Of a stretch of 64,000 bases of DNA, positions 42,516 to 52,462 are shown one piece after another. The notes under the pieces are model-generated. The model was not told the DNA's origin, ran no database searches, and saw only the letters and a list, made by a program, of their open reading frames with translations. Position 1 is the stretch's first letter; each line of letters begins with the position of its first letter. The position numbers and the translations under genes are program-made. The stretch comes from Tolypocladium sp. Sup5 PDA-1. Taxonomy: Eukaryota; Ascomycota; Sordariomycetes; Hypocreales; Ophiocordycipitaceae. The DNA is taken from positions 62,001 through 126,000 of the forward strand of contig JPHH03000048.1 in NCBI GenBank assembly GCA_000750105.3, in the 5' to 3' direction.

Positions 42516-44287
42516 CTATAAATCCGTTGCCAAGTTCACGTACACAGCTTTCCGCTGGGTGTAGGCGTCAATCGCATATTGGCCCAACTCACGCCCGATA
42601 CCCGATGACTTGTATCCTCCGAAAGGAATGTTAAAATGCGAGTCACCTGAGGAATTGATACAGACTATTCCTGCCTGTAACTTTCTCGCTACCTTGTGCG
42701 CTTTTCTCACCTTTTCGGTGGAAGCGCCGCTGCCGGGCCGTACAATGTATCATTGGCCTTGGCAATCACCTCCTCCTCTGTGCTAAACTTGAAGATGGCC
42801 ACAACGGGACCAAATATCTCTTCCTTTACGATCTTCATGTCTTCTGTTGCCTGATTGAAATGGTCAGACTCGTCAAGCCAATTGAGTGCATTGGCCAGGG
42901 ACTTACGTCGGCGAAAAGGTTCGGCTCAACAAAGTAGCCTTCCTCTCCGACTCTGCCGCCGCCATGAAGGAGCCTCGCGCCGCCCTTCTTGCCCTCTTCG
43001 ATATAGGACAGGATTTTCTCATATTGGGGCTGAGACACTTGAGGTCCTTGGTAGGTCTCTTCCTTGAAAGGGTCGCCGACCTTTGCGTTCGCCTTGGTGA
43101 CAACTTGTCCAGAAACCTATCGCAGACGGTTTCTTGGACATAGATCCAAGATGTGGATGTGCATATCTATAAGAAGGATTAACATCTTCTACCCACCCAA
43201 GTTTATTGTCGTGCAAGTGAGTCATCATCTTACCTGCCCCATGTTGCCTGTGATCCCAACCTGACACCACTTAGCGGCTTGATCAAGGTCGGCATCCTCG
43301 AAGACGATGCTCGGGCTCTTACCGCCGCATTCCAAGATAATGTTCTTGAGGTTTGCAGATACGGTCTTCATCACCATACGGCCCGTTGTGGTACTGCCCG
43401 TTGTGGTACTGCCCGTTGTGGTACTGCCCGTGAGCGCAATCTTGTCCACGTCAAGATGACCAGTAAGAGCGTGGCCAGAGACCCCGCCGAGGCCGGGGAT
43501 TATGTTGACGACGCCCTTGGGAATCTCGGCTTCTATAAGTAGTTGAGCGAAATCGAGGGCAGACAGAGGCGTCTGTTCTGCGGGCTTCAACACAACCGTA
43601 TTCCAGCAAGCCAGGGCTGGCGCGACTTTCCAAGCGAGAATCATGAGGGGTAGTTCCTACGACACCTCACGATAGTCATTATACGCGCCAAAGAATAAAA
43701 AGGTGAAAGCAGATTTGCGAGGCAGGGCATTCGACATACCACGGGATGATCTGACCGCAAACCCCAAGGGGCTCCTGGAGCACATATGCCAATTTGGCGG
43801 GAGACATTTCGATGGTGCGACCCGAAATCTTGTTGGCGGCACCGGCATAGTATTTGAAAACATTGCAACTTTTGCCAAGGTCCTCGGCGAGCGCAAGGGT
43901 TTTCCATTGTCGAAAGATTCGATGCTGGCCAGCAGCTCCCTGTATCTGTGGAGAAGCTCGGCAACCTTGTAAAGGTAGGCGCCTCGGTTGGCGACACTCA
44001 GGTTACCCCATTCTCCTTCAAATGCACGCCGGGCTGCGGCGACGGCGGTGTCGACGTCGGTCTCGGAGGCGCCGCGGAGAGTGGTGATCTCGGCACCGGT
44101 CCGGCGGTAGAGGTTACGTGGGTTTTAAACTTGGTCACTGAGGACAGAATTCCGGGGCGCCTGACGTGGGATTGTAGACGGCCAATTCTTCTCCATTCGC
44201 TGGGACAAACTCGTTGTTGATGAAAAGCCCTGTTGGTTGGGGATATTTCATCCCATTAGGGAGGGCGATGTCGACGGCCACAGCCAT
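42516..44287 (-). pseudogene. NAD-dependent aldehyde dehydrogenase (class 1/2-like) pseudogene
   Basis: The minus strand from ATG 44287 reads an ALDH in order: F-I-N-N-E-F-V, A-A-R-R-A-F-E, E-S-F-D-N-G-K-P, K-L-A-Y-V-L-Q-E-P-L-G-V-C-G-Q-I-I-P-W, M-I-L-A-W-K-V-A-P-A-L-A, T-V-V-L-K-P-A-E-Q-T-P, the NAD site A-L-T-G-S-T, L-E-C-G-G-K-S-P (general base Glu), I-C-T-S (nucleophile Cys), F-G-P-V-V-A-I, and the C-terminal N-I-P-F-G-G-Y-K-S-S-G-I-G-R-E-L-G. At least three intron sites still look normal. Reading frame is lost at four or more places by single-base gaps (about 43895, 43658, 43105 and 42735). A 15-bp unit is triplicated in frame at 43381-43425. All catalytic residues remain, so inactivation is recent or the indels are sequencing errors. 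Confidence 0.8.
43381..43425 (-). repeat. 15-bp tandem triplication inside the aldehyde dehydrogenase
   Basis: Three perfect tandem copies of a 15-bp unit (GCCCGTTGTGGTACT on the plus strand). On the coding strand they give three repeats of a Gly-Ser-Thr-Thr-Thr unit, inserted in the T-G-S-T NAD-binding segment. The period keeps frame. Confidence 0.9.
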
Positions 44288-44892
44288 TTCGGAAAGGATG
44301 ATGGCAATCCAGTAAGGAATAGCTAGGCATGAGGTTGTGAACTCATTCAGATAAGAGGCTCGACCTTCGGTTCATAAATCAAGCAAGTCAATGCTATGGC
44401 CTCATGAGTTGCCTCATGAGTTGATTACTATGAGCTTACACCAAAAGCTGCCCCGGACAACTTGATGGATCCATCAACGGACTCCACCCGCCGGTCAATC
44501 GGGCAACTTTAGGGTCCAGAATAATAAATACTAACCGACCGAACTAACCCAGTGGTCGCTCGGACACAGTTTCCCGATTCTGCTTGGGCGTTGATTCGGA
44601 CCGCCATTCCTGATACGGCTCAAGCGCCAAAACACCTATCGGCCGTATCTGTGCCTGTATCCATAGTATCTCTTGGCGACTCATACCCCAAGGGGCCTGT
44701 CACTTGGTCTCGCGCAGACGGCTATCATGACAGTCCCGGATGCCGTGGACTCGGAAGCCTTCTGAAAAGGGAGGCTGAGACTTATAAGCTCATCACCGAC
44801 CCACACTCCACGCAAGCGTGAACCGTTATCTCGGGCTAGACTCTCGAGTTAACCAACCCTGCTTCAGACAACATTGCCCTGGCTTTGCAACA
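44288..44892. other. Intergenic region between divergent ALDH relic and permease
   Basis: Shared upstream region, no gene. Contains a 12-bp perfect tandem duplication (CCTCATGAGTTG twice, 44400-44423). Confidence 0.5.
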
Positions 44893-46434
44893 ATGGATCA
44901 ACCCTCCCTACACCGCACCGCATCATCCGGGACTCCCACCAAAGCCTCGATCGTCTTGCACGAAAAGACCGACCAGGACGACCCCGAATATGGCTCTGCG
45001 CTCCACGGCGATGTCACGGTGCAGTCCATCAAGCCGTTCACCACCTTGTCGGCGCTCGGCATCGGCTATGGCACCACAAACACCCCTATTGGCCTGCTCC
45101 TCGTCCTAGGCAGCACGCTTCCAATGGGCGGCACGCCTCTTTTCTTCTGGGGTTTCCTCATCATGGCCATCGTGGGCCTGGCAACTGCCACGACGCTGGC
45201 TGAGCTGGCCTCTGCCATGCCTCATCCGGGTGGCCAGTACATCTGGGTCAACCGATTGGCGCCTCCTCAGTCTCGACGGTTCCTCTCCTACTTCACCGCA
45301 CTTGTTAGCTGGCTGGCCGCCGTGGCTACCGGCTCATCAGCATGCCTGTCTGTGCCGACCGGCGTCTGTGCCATCATCTCTCTCCTGAACCCCGACTTTG
45401 TGTATAAGCGGTGGCTGGGGTTCGTCGGGTTCCAGCTCCTCAACATCCTGACCGTCCTTGGCGCGAGCTTCGAAAAGGCCTTGCCAAGAATTTCCAAGAT
45501 CATGTTGCTCTTCAGCTGCCTGACCATTGCCGTCATCTTCATCACTCTCTTCGCCATGTCCGACAACCACCGCATGTCCGCCAAGGACTTCTTCCTCACC
45601 TCGGTCAACGCCACCGGGTGGCCAAAGGGCATCGCCTTCATTCTGGGAATGAACGGTGCCAACTGGAGCTTCTCATGTCTCGACGTCGCCACCCATTTGG
45701 CAGAAGAGATGCCTCGTCCTGCCACCGACATCCCAAAGGCGCTGATCTGGACCATCCTGGTTGGCTTTAGCTCAGGCCTTCTTGTCGTCACATCAGTTCT
45801 CATCAATGCTGATCACATTGATGGAGCGGACGACCTCTCAGCCTTGGGTTTATTCTATCGTATCACACAGAGCAAGGCTGCTGCTGTCGGCCTTTGGGTC
45901 CCGGTCCTGATCACGACCGCGGGTGCAGTCTGGTCCATCCAGACATGGCAATCCCGCCTCGCCTGGACCATCAGCCGTGAAGCAGGCTTTCCTCTTCATC
46001 GCCACCTCAGCAAGATCTCACCCGCTCCATTACACACTCCTACATGGTCCCTGCTGTTCTCTGCCACGGGCACCGCCATCTTTGGCTGCCTATATCTCGG
46101 CTCTGAACTCGCGTTCAACTCTCTGATTTCCACCGGCCTCTTGCTACAGTACATCAGCTACAGCATCCCAGTTATTCTCGTCCTGAAAAACGGCCGCTCT
46201 ACCTTCAAGCACGGTCCGTTCTGGTTCCCAAGACTTGGTTTAATTGCGAATATTATCATGCTCTCCTGGTCCGTCGTGGCGCTTATCTTCTACTGCTTCC
46301 CCAACTACCTGCCTGTTATTGCGTCTCAGATGAATTACGCTTCGCCTGTGTTGGCGGGTATTTTTGTTGTCATTCTTTCTCTTTGGTTCTTGTATGCTAA
46401 GAATACCTACGAGGTGAAGGAGATTTTGACGTAG
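44893..46434 (+). CDS. Amino acid/choline/GABA permease (APC superfamily)
   Basis: Single-exon 513-residue integral membrane protein from ATG 44893. About twelve hydrophobic helices are visible. Signature stretches include G-I-G-Y-G-T-T-N-T-P-I-G in helix 1 and A-E-L-A-S-A-M-P-H-P-G-G-Q-Y-I-W, the amphipathic APC signature of the GABA/choline group. W-P-K-G-I-A-F-I-L-G and H-L-A-E-E-M-P-R-P-A-T-D-I-P-K-A are also present. This places it with fungal Uga4/Hnm1-like transporters of GABA, choline or polyamines by proton symport at the plasma membrane. The hydrophilic N-terminus carries Lys residues (K17, K25), potential ubiquitin sites. It is divergent from the ALDH relic and belongs to the amide/amine cluster. 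Uptake of the cluster substrate is the natural inference. Confidence 0.92.
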   Translation: MDQPSLHRTASSGTPTKASIVLHEKTDQDDPEYGSALHGDVTVQSIKPFTTLSALGIGYGTTNTPIGLLLVLGSTLPMGGTPLFFWGFLIMAIVGLATATTLAELASAMPHPGGQYIWVNRLAPPQSRRFLSYFTALVSWLAAVATGSSACLSVPTGVCAIISLLNPDFVYKRWLGFVGFQLLNILTVLGASFEKALPRISKIMLLFSCLTIAVIFITLFAMSDNHRMSAKDFFLTSVNATGWPKGIAFILGMNGANWSFSCLDVATHLAEEMPRPATDIPKALIWTILVGFSSGLLVVTSVLINADHIDGADDLSALGLFYRITQSKAAAVGLWVPVLITTAGAVWSIQTWQSRLAWTISREAGFPLHRHLSKISPAPLHTPTWSLLFSATGTAIFGCLYLGSELAFNSLISTGLLLQYISYSIPVILVLKNGRSTFKHGPFWFPRLGLIANIIMLSWSVVALIFYCFPNYLPVIASQMNYASPVLAGIFVVILSLWFLYAKNTYEVKEILT

Positions 46435-46452
46435 TTCTATATTTCAAGTCGA

Positions 46453-47540
46453 TTAGTTGCCATGAATGAGACAGACTGATACCCGTCCATATCTAATACG
46501 CGAATCTCGATGGAACGAAAGTTCAAAAGGCTTCCGGCCATATGCAATATATACCGGACCATATGCATGAATCTCGGGATTCTCCAAGTCAAGCTTGACC
46601 CTCCGCAGCAAGTCGTCGATTTCCTCCGGCTGGAGTCCCGCAGCCGCCAAGATCTTGGCCGATACGCCCCGGCCTCCCCTCTGGTGTTCAAGGCCTGCAA
46701 CCTGCCGAGTCCCTTCAGCTTGGGGTTAATAGACCACTCGCTTTACGGTAGGGCGAGCTTCCTCTCCGCGACGCCCACGAAGCCCGTCTCGGCTAACATG
46801 TGCGCGTACTGCTCGGTGTCGTGGATGTTGCGCCCGACGGCCGCCGCTCCCCTGGCCATCTCCCGGCACCACGTCTCTAGCGTCGTGCCTTTGCTGCTGC
46901 CGTCGTCCGAGTCGCCCGCAAAGTGCAGGTCCTGCAGCTCGATCCAGCCTCCCGGGTTGAGGCTCTGGAAGCAGTTGGCCAGGATCTGGCGCCTGCTGCT
47001 GAAGCATGAGATGGTCATTCGGAGGTGGATAAAGTTGAACTTCTGCGGGAACGGCCAGGGCGCCGCCTCGGCATCGGCGGAAATGACCGAGCAGTTAGAC
47101 AGTGGCCGGGATGCCTCCATTGCGGCAAGCTCGGTTCCGATGACGTTGGACTCGGGGTGGTGCTCTGTTGCAAACTCGGTGGCCCAGATGCCCGTGCCGG
47201 TGCCGACGTCGAGGACGTGAGCCGGAGAGGGAGAGGCTACGGCCGCCCAGTTTAGAGAACCATCGAGCGCTTGTCGGAAGATGAGGAGCTGGACATGGGG
47301 AGAGCAGAAAGGGGAATGGACCTGTTGAGACGAGCCATCATTGATGCAGGTCGAACCACCATATTGGGCAGCGAGGCCATTCAGGATGTTGATTGAGACT
47401 ACAGCTCTCACGACCTGTTTGCCCATGTTCCTCATTCGTATGCAGGAAGCATAAAAGGTTCTCATCCCTTGTGGTCCGTTCATGACACGGACACACCAAT
47501 GTATTCCTAATGGCGGGCTGCGTTGGCAACTTTCCTTCAC
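46453..47540 (-). pseudogene. LaeA-like SAM-dependent methyltransferase, apparently broken near the C-terminus
   Basis: The minus strand carries a Rossmann methyltransferase: L-D-G-S-L-N-W-A, H-V-L-D-V-G-T-G-T-G-I-W-A (SAM motif I), V-I-G-T-E-L, F-N-F-I-H-L-R and L-N-P-G-G-W-I-E-L-Q-D. This order is that of fungal LaeA-like proteins, some of which regulate secondary metabolism. The frame ends at TAA 46743-46745 after A-E-R-K-L-A-L-P. Beyond it the same frame continues W-S-I-N-P-K-L-K-G-L-G-R. Another frame gives V-S-A-K-I-L-A-A-A-G-L and I-H-A-Y-G-P-V-Y-I-A-Y-G-R-K-P, the usual C-terminus. So a nonsense codon plus a frameshift interrupt it. No splice pair repairs both. The N-terminus is uncertain. 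Confidence 0.65.
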
Positions 47541-47550
47541 AGAGGCGTTG

Positions 47551-48010
47551 CTATTGAAACTTAATGGCTTGCACTTTATACTGGCCTACCTCGAGTGTCA
47601 ATTTAGCAGAGGCAAGACCACGTTCAGCGACGGTACCGGTGAAGCCGTCGTTTTCCGGAGCGACAAAGTTTTGGACCAAGCCAAGGTACACTCTCTTCGA
47701 CATATGAAGGTACTCATGCTTGCTGAGGTATCCCAGATGCACCCCTTTCAGCAAGCTCCAGGTCGGCATGGCCGAACCGCTACTCTCAATGTATCTGCCG
47801 TCTCGCCCAGGATACGGCGCATTCATGACTTGCCACCAGCCGCCAGAAGTTCGATCTTGAGAGCGTTTGAACATATCAGCCAGTCAGCCATAGAAAGCAT
47901 CCATTCTCCGTGTCCCGGGTTCGAAGTTTGGAACACTTGTAAGGCTTCGACTAGCAACATAAAGTACCAGCCAACAGCGCAGCCCCCGATGTGTGGTGCC
48001 CGCCTAGTAT
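47551..48010 (-). pseudogene. GH105 unsaturated rhamnogalacturonyl hydrolase fragment
   Basis: The minus strand near 48005-47880 reads A-V-G-W-Y-F-M-L-L-V-E-A-L-Q-V-F and M-A-D-W-L. After a frameshift near 47870 it continues S-Q-D-R-T-S-G-G-W-W-Q-V-M, Y-I-E-S-S-G-S-A-M and L-L-K-G-V-H-L-G-Y-L. This is the C-terminal third of a glycoside hydrolase family 105 enzyme, which removes unsaturated galacturonate from rhamnogalacturonan fragments. The catalytic N-terminal part is absent. A truncated fragment. Confidence 0.7.
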
Positions 48011-48640
48011 ATTGGACTGTGAATGTGCCTAACTAGTCACTCTCACGGGGCTGCACGTGCCTGGCATTACTATGGTGTAGCCTATTACTGACACGCATCC
48101 TTTTTAACAAGTGCAAATCTTTGGTTTGGTCGGGGCTCTTGGATTCAGACGAAGTTCGTGATCATGGCGCTGCTCCGTCCAGTTAAGTCAGGACTCCCTC
48201 TCCCTCTACAGGCCGCTACTCTTGCTGTGTGTATTAGCTGGTGTAAACATTGCTCTGCTATGCATCATGCCGTGCCAGTGTATGCACCTCCCGAATGGGG
48301 CGCTGTGGTAGTGTAATTGACTAGACGACGTGTTGCAGCACTGGAGAGGTTGGGCAAAGTGAGCTTTATTCTACCGAAACCCACAAAACCTACTTATACT
48401 TTACCCTCTGCGCAGATTAATGAAGACATTGGCAATACCCCTTAATATGCTAATGGCAATCTTAATTGTGGACTTGACAGCGAGAGACCGAAGTACGGCT
48501 CTCTTCTCTCTGGGGCCACGGTAGCCTGAGATCATGTTGTTACTTCGCAGCTATATGTGTCTAACTCTACTATTAAACAGCTGCGCATTTCTCAGTCGAC
48601 GTTCTCAGTACCTTGCAACACAACAAAGTCGCCTGAACTA
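48011..48640. other. Intergenic region
   Basis: No gene recognised between the GH105 fragment and the acyltransferase stop. Confidence 0.45.
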
Positions 48641-50140
48641 CTAGACGATCTCATCAACCCAACTCTTCCATCTCTCGTCTGAGCAAAGTCTCTTCATTGA
48701 CACTGCGTCAAGTGTCACAAGAACCTCATACTTGCTCTGCCTTCGCCCCGGCATGATCAACCCGGCGCCCATATTCCAAGAATCCTGAGCTCTACGCACC
48801 GCGTCCGGATGAACGCCGCTCGCACCTAATTCATTTCCTCCGGTTCCGGGAATGCCCCATAGCGTATCCGCACCGAGATGTCGCCATGAGTTGAATGCAA
48901 AGTCACGCGGGTCGCGTGGATCTATGTCGACTCCGATGATGCGAGGATCTGGGGCCGCTCGGAACATGGCCGTGCGCGTAGTGACAGACTCCTCGTTGAC
49001 GCTCGCCAGGGCCATCTCGATGGAATAGACCAAAGATCCCAGAGAGCCTCCTGTCCCCGGCAGTGTTTCCGGAGAGGAGCAGGCGACGGCAAAAAGGCAG
49101 CGAAGACTGCTGTTCGCATTTGGCAGTGCGATGGCGTTGCCGGCGTACTTCTTTGCGATGTCCTGAAACGCGCGCCTAGCCCAAGACGCCGGCATAAGCA
49201 GACGGCAACCGACGCCTTCAAAGCATGGACTACCCTCGATTGAGTGACAAACATCAGATCCAGGGGCAATTCCCATGCGCATGATGGTGGCGTATGACCA
49301 GGTAAGCGCCGCCAGACAGGCGAATGTTGAGGGTTTGCGGTTCCCAGTGGCAATGGCATTGTTCAATGTCCATTCCTGCACAGCTATCTTCAGCGCCTCA
49401 ATCCTCTCAAGCCCGAATACAAATATCCGACCAGACTTCTGGATGCAGCTGAGGGGCACGCCGAATGGTTGGAGGCGAGCGGCAGTCGGTCCGCTCAGAT
49501 CAGGAACAATGACATATTCGGGGCATTGCTTCACGAGATCTTCGAAGGTATGGCTTTCGATGAGATTCGCACCTATCTCCGCTGGCAGGTCGACGTGTAT
49601 GTCAGTGGGGTGGCCAAGGTGATGGACCTGACCTGCCCGAGTATACGCAGCAAGTGTCGAGATGAAGTTGCACATGCCGATTCCGTCAGTGATGGAATGA
49701 TGGAAATAGATGTACAAAAGCAAGCCACCATCAATCACGCGAGCGTGAACTTCGGCAGCGGGAACTCCTTGTCCGCCTTCCACGAGTTTGTACTGGACAT
49801 TGATTGATGGGTCGACGAATACGCTCGCGGGAAACCCATGAGCCTTGAGGTCCGCGTATCCACAGCCAAACGTATCGCGATGGTCGAAAACTTCCAAAGG
49901 AACTTGATCACTGCTCTTTCGGTAGATCCAAAGTTGGCCAGCAGGTGTTGTTCCGAGGACAACCTTTCCCGCAACGTCGGGGAAATGCTCAGACGCAAGC
50001 GCCAGGGCCGAGGCGATGTGCTCACGTAGCGGCTCAAGGTCATCGCAGTATGCGTGGTACGGAAAGCAGTAAACTTGCCGTACGTAGGAGCGAGTGGCAA
50101 CTTGATTCCAGGTAGTGAGGCGTTGCTTGTTTAAATCCAT
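48641..50140 (-). CDS. BAHD-type acyltransferase (trichothecene 3-O-acetyltransferase-like family)
   Basis: Single-exon 499-residue protein. The catalytic H-x-x-x-D motif is complete as H-S-I-T-D (His148 to Asp152) after a hydrophobic strand L-L-L-Y-I-Y-F-H. The region F-N-S-W-R-H-L-G-A-D-T-L-W-G near residue 415 stands in the place of the D-F-G-W-G structural motif. The fold is that of CoA-dependent O- or N-acyltransferases of fungal secondary metabolism and detoxification. The acceptor is unknown and no biosynthetic core gene (polyketide synthase, terpene cyclase or non-ribosomal synthetase) lies in the window, so a detoxifying or tailoring role cannot be chosen. The start is the only in-frame ATG near the family N-terminus. 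Confidence 0.88.
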   Translation of the reverse strand: MDLNKQRLTTWNQVATRSYVRQVYCFPYHAYCDDLEPLREHIASALALASEHFPDVAGKVVLGTTPAGQLWIYRKSSDQVPLEVFDHRDTFGCGYADLKAHGFPASVFVDPSINVQYKLVEGGQGVPAAEVHARVIDGGLLLYIYFHHSITDGIGMCNFISTLAAYTRAGQVHHLGHPTDIHVDLPAEIGANLIESHTFEDLVKQCPEYVIVPDLSGPTAARLQPFGVPLSCIQKSGRIFVFGLERIEALKIAVQEWTLNNAIATGNRKPSTFACLAALTWSYATIMRMGIAPGSDVCHSIEGSPCFEGVGCRLLMPASWARRAFQDIAKKYAGNAIALPNANSSLRCLFAVACSSPETLPGTGGSLGSLVYSIEMALASVNEESVTTRTAMFRAAPDPRIIGVDIDPRDPRDFAFNSWRHLGADTLWGIPGTGGNELGASGVHPDAVRRAQDSWNMGAGLIMPGRRQSKYEVLVTLDAVSMKRLCSDERWKSWVDEIV

Positions 50141-52462
50141 GATGTTGTCAAGGCGGCCAAATGCAGGCTCTCGAATGGCGGTGACCGATGACGGAGTTGG
50201 GTTAGCCTGGCCTACGCACGACCATTAGTAGGTATGAGGCTGCAGTCATGAGCATGCCGTATCGGTCAGTCGAGAGGAATCTTCTCGAGGGGAGTCGGCT
50301 TGAAAGGCGAGTTGATGATGGCTGTGAATAGTGAGAGATCGTAAGAGCGACTGCTGCATGCGACAGCAGGTCAATATTATGTACGAGTGATGGTGCAGTG
50401 AATCAAGCAAACTGGTAGGGTGGATTTCTGGTGCCACTTGTACATGCATGTAGTGAATCAATCGTTCATCAGCTGTTCAAATTTAATCCCGTGACAGGCT
50501 GCCAGTCGTCCTCTTCTCACGGCCAAGAATCCACCATACTGCAACCTGTTAGAGGGCCGCATAAAGGCCCTTTCATAACGCACTTGGACTCGTGCAATAT
50601 CAAGCCGACATGACTTGAACAAAGGCAGTATTAGCTTTCAAACCTGCAGTTTATCACATGGAGCATCGAAGAGCGCCGGAGTTGCCCTTACCATTACCCA
50701 TAGTGCATAGCTGTTACTTCTGTTCTTCCAGGCCGGAGTATTTTCTTTATTTAGAAGACCCAAGTGCAAGAGACTTAAGACCTCGGCCATGGCCCATGGA
50801 TTACAACTAGCCTTTTTTAATATTCACGATCCAGCATCCCAAGTCCGCTACGGTGTGGGACCGCGAAAGTGCTCGAGATCATCCTAACTGCCGCTAAACG
50901 ATATGTTACACTCAGCCGTTTCCGCCGACGAGGGAACGCCGCAGAATCCCGGGTCACTGTCTGCAGGTCGCCGACTGGAGCAAGAGTCAGTCGCTTGTTT
51001 GCAGACGACTAGCGATTGTCCCATTTGTCGGCCCTCAGAAAAAGAGCAGTCATTGGTTTGGTCATGGTGGAATCCGGGGCCTGAGTTGGGGCCAACCGAC
51101 GCTGGTGACACAGCGGATAACTGGAGCGTTTTATCCGTTTCAGTCCTACCGCGTGAGTCCCAAGAGCCAAAAGGCACGACTTGGGCTGGCTGCATCCTGT
51201 TCGGGTGGTTGCTTCTACGTGGTGGCCGGACGACAGCCAATGACTTCGTAACACAGCCTGGTACATGAAGTAGGTAAAGGGCTCGAAACATGCTGCGGAG
51301 GAGCGTGAGGGCCTCCTTCAACTCATGCCGAGCTTACTGCCGTCGCCGAAACATGCCACCTTGCAAGGCGAGGCGAGCTACTTCGTACGTTCGAAGGGCC
51401 TCGTTTTGGTTCGACCCCGCCACGTTCCAACCCCGACCGTGTCCACAGAGGAGTATGGAGGCAGGAGCTTAGCCGGCATTAACTGGTAACGGTTGGGAAA
51501 TTTTGAGTCAGCAATCTATACGACAATACTATTTGGCCTTGGTGGTTTGTTGGCTCGCGACGAAAAACGGATCGGCCCAAGAAAGCCGATACGCTAAAAC
51601 CCCACGGATGGCCCCTGGAGCTCCGGAGCGGCCCCTCGCGGCCCCACCAGTCACCAGAGGTATGGGGTATTCCGGTACGGAGCGCTTCAGTCCAGTCCTC
51701 TGTCGTGGGAATGCACTCCCACTTGTCAGTTGATATACAGGCATATCAGGTGTTTCGCTCCTGGCGTACATGGCGGCCCGTGCCGCCGCCCACAGGTTGC
51801 TTGAATCAGATCGCACTTGAACTCGGACGACAGCGCGGCAGACCCTCAGCCCAGGCTCCTGTCAACCGGTAGCCTGCGGCTGAAGATCTTTAACGCGCGT
51901 CACGGCCCACGGAATGAAAGTTTTCGCAGCAAGGAGGGGCCTGAAAGGCGGCCTGCCTGTTGCCTGCCTGCCTGTAGCAATAGTTACGACCCAGGCCCAC
52001 GTACTCCATAAGTCAACATGCCTTACGATACCACCCACCATACAGCTGAGCGCGTGCGAAGTATAATGCAAGGGGGCTTAGGCTACGACTTGGCCTTGTT
52101 GCCCCCCCCCCCCCTCTCCTCTGTTCATTCGAATTGGTTGGCAAAGCGCGTTGCATGGCACAGAGTATTAGTGCCGTTGTAAGTGCTCGCCGCGTGTCCC
52201 CTGGGACCTGCATTTGGTGTTGACGAGGGTTTCGGGTTGGACCGTTGGAGTGTGTCGACAGCTGAGCCTCCGCCGTCAGCGCAGACGCGTTGCTGGGCCG
52301 GAACGATGTTAGGCCGACCCTAACCTCCAGTGATTAATGGGGAGGGAACTGGCCTCATTTCTCTCAATCAACAAAGCCTCACTGGGAGCAATTCTGTGCA
52401 TTTTCACCAATTCCTATCTTGAATAGTACCCACCCCCCCGGTGCTCGCTCAATCGGCCCCAA
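50141..52462. other. Large intergenic region
   Basis: 2.3 kb with no recognisable gene on either strand. The longest frames (about 120-145 codons around 50900-51320) overlap each other in antisense and lack motifs. Contains a 13-base C run at 52102-52114 and a TACTTCGTA nonamer near 51379. It includes the divergent promoters of the acyltransferase and the Zn2Cys6 gene. Confidence 0.5.
52102..52114. repeat. Homopolymer of 13 C
   Basis: Thirteen consecutive C in the upstream region of the Zn2Cys6 gene, inside a polypyrimidine stretch. Likely length-variable. Confidence 0.85.
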
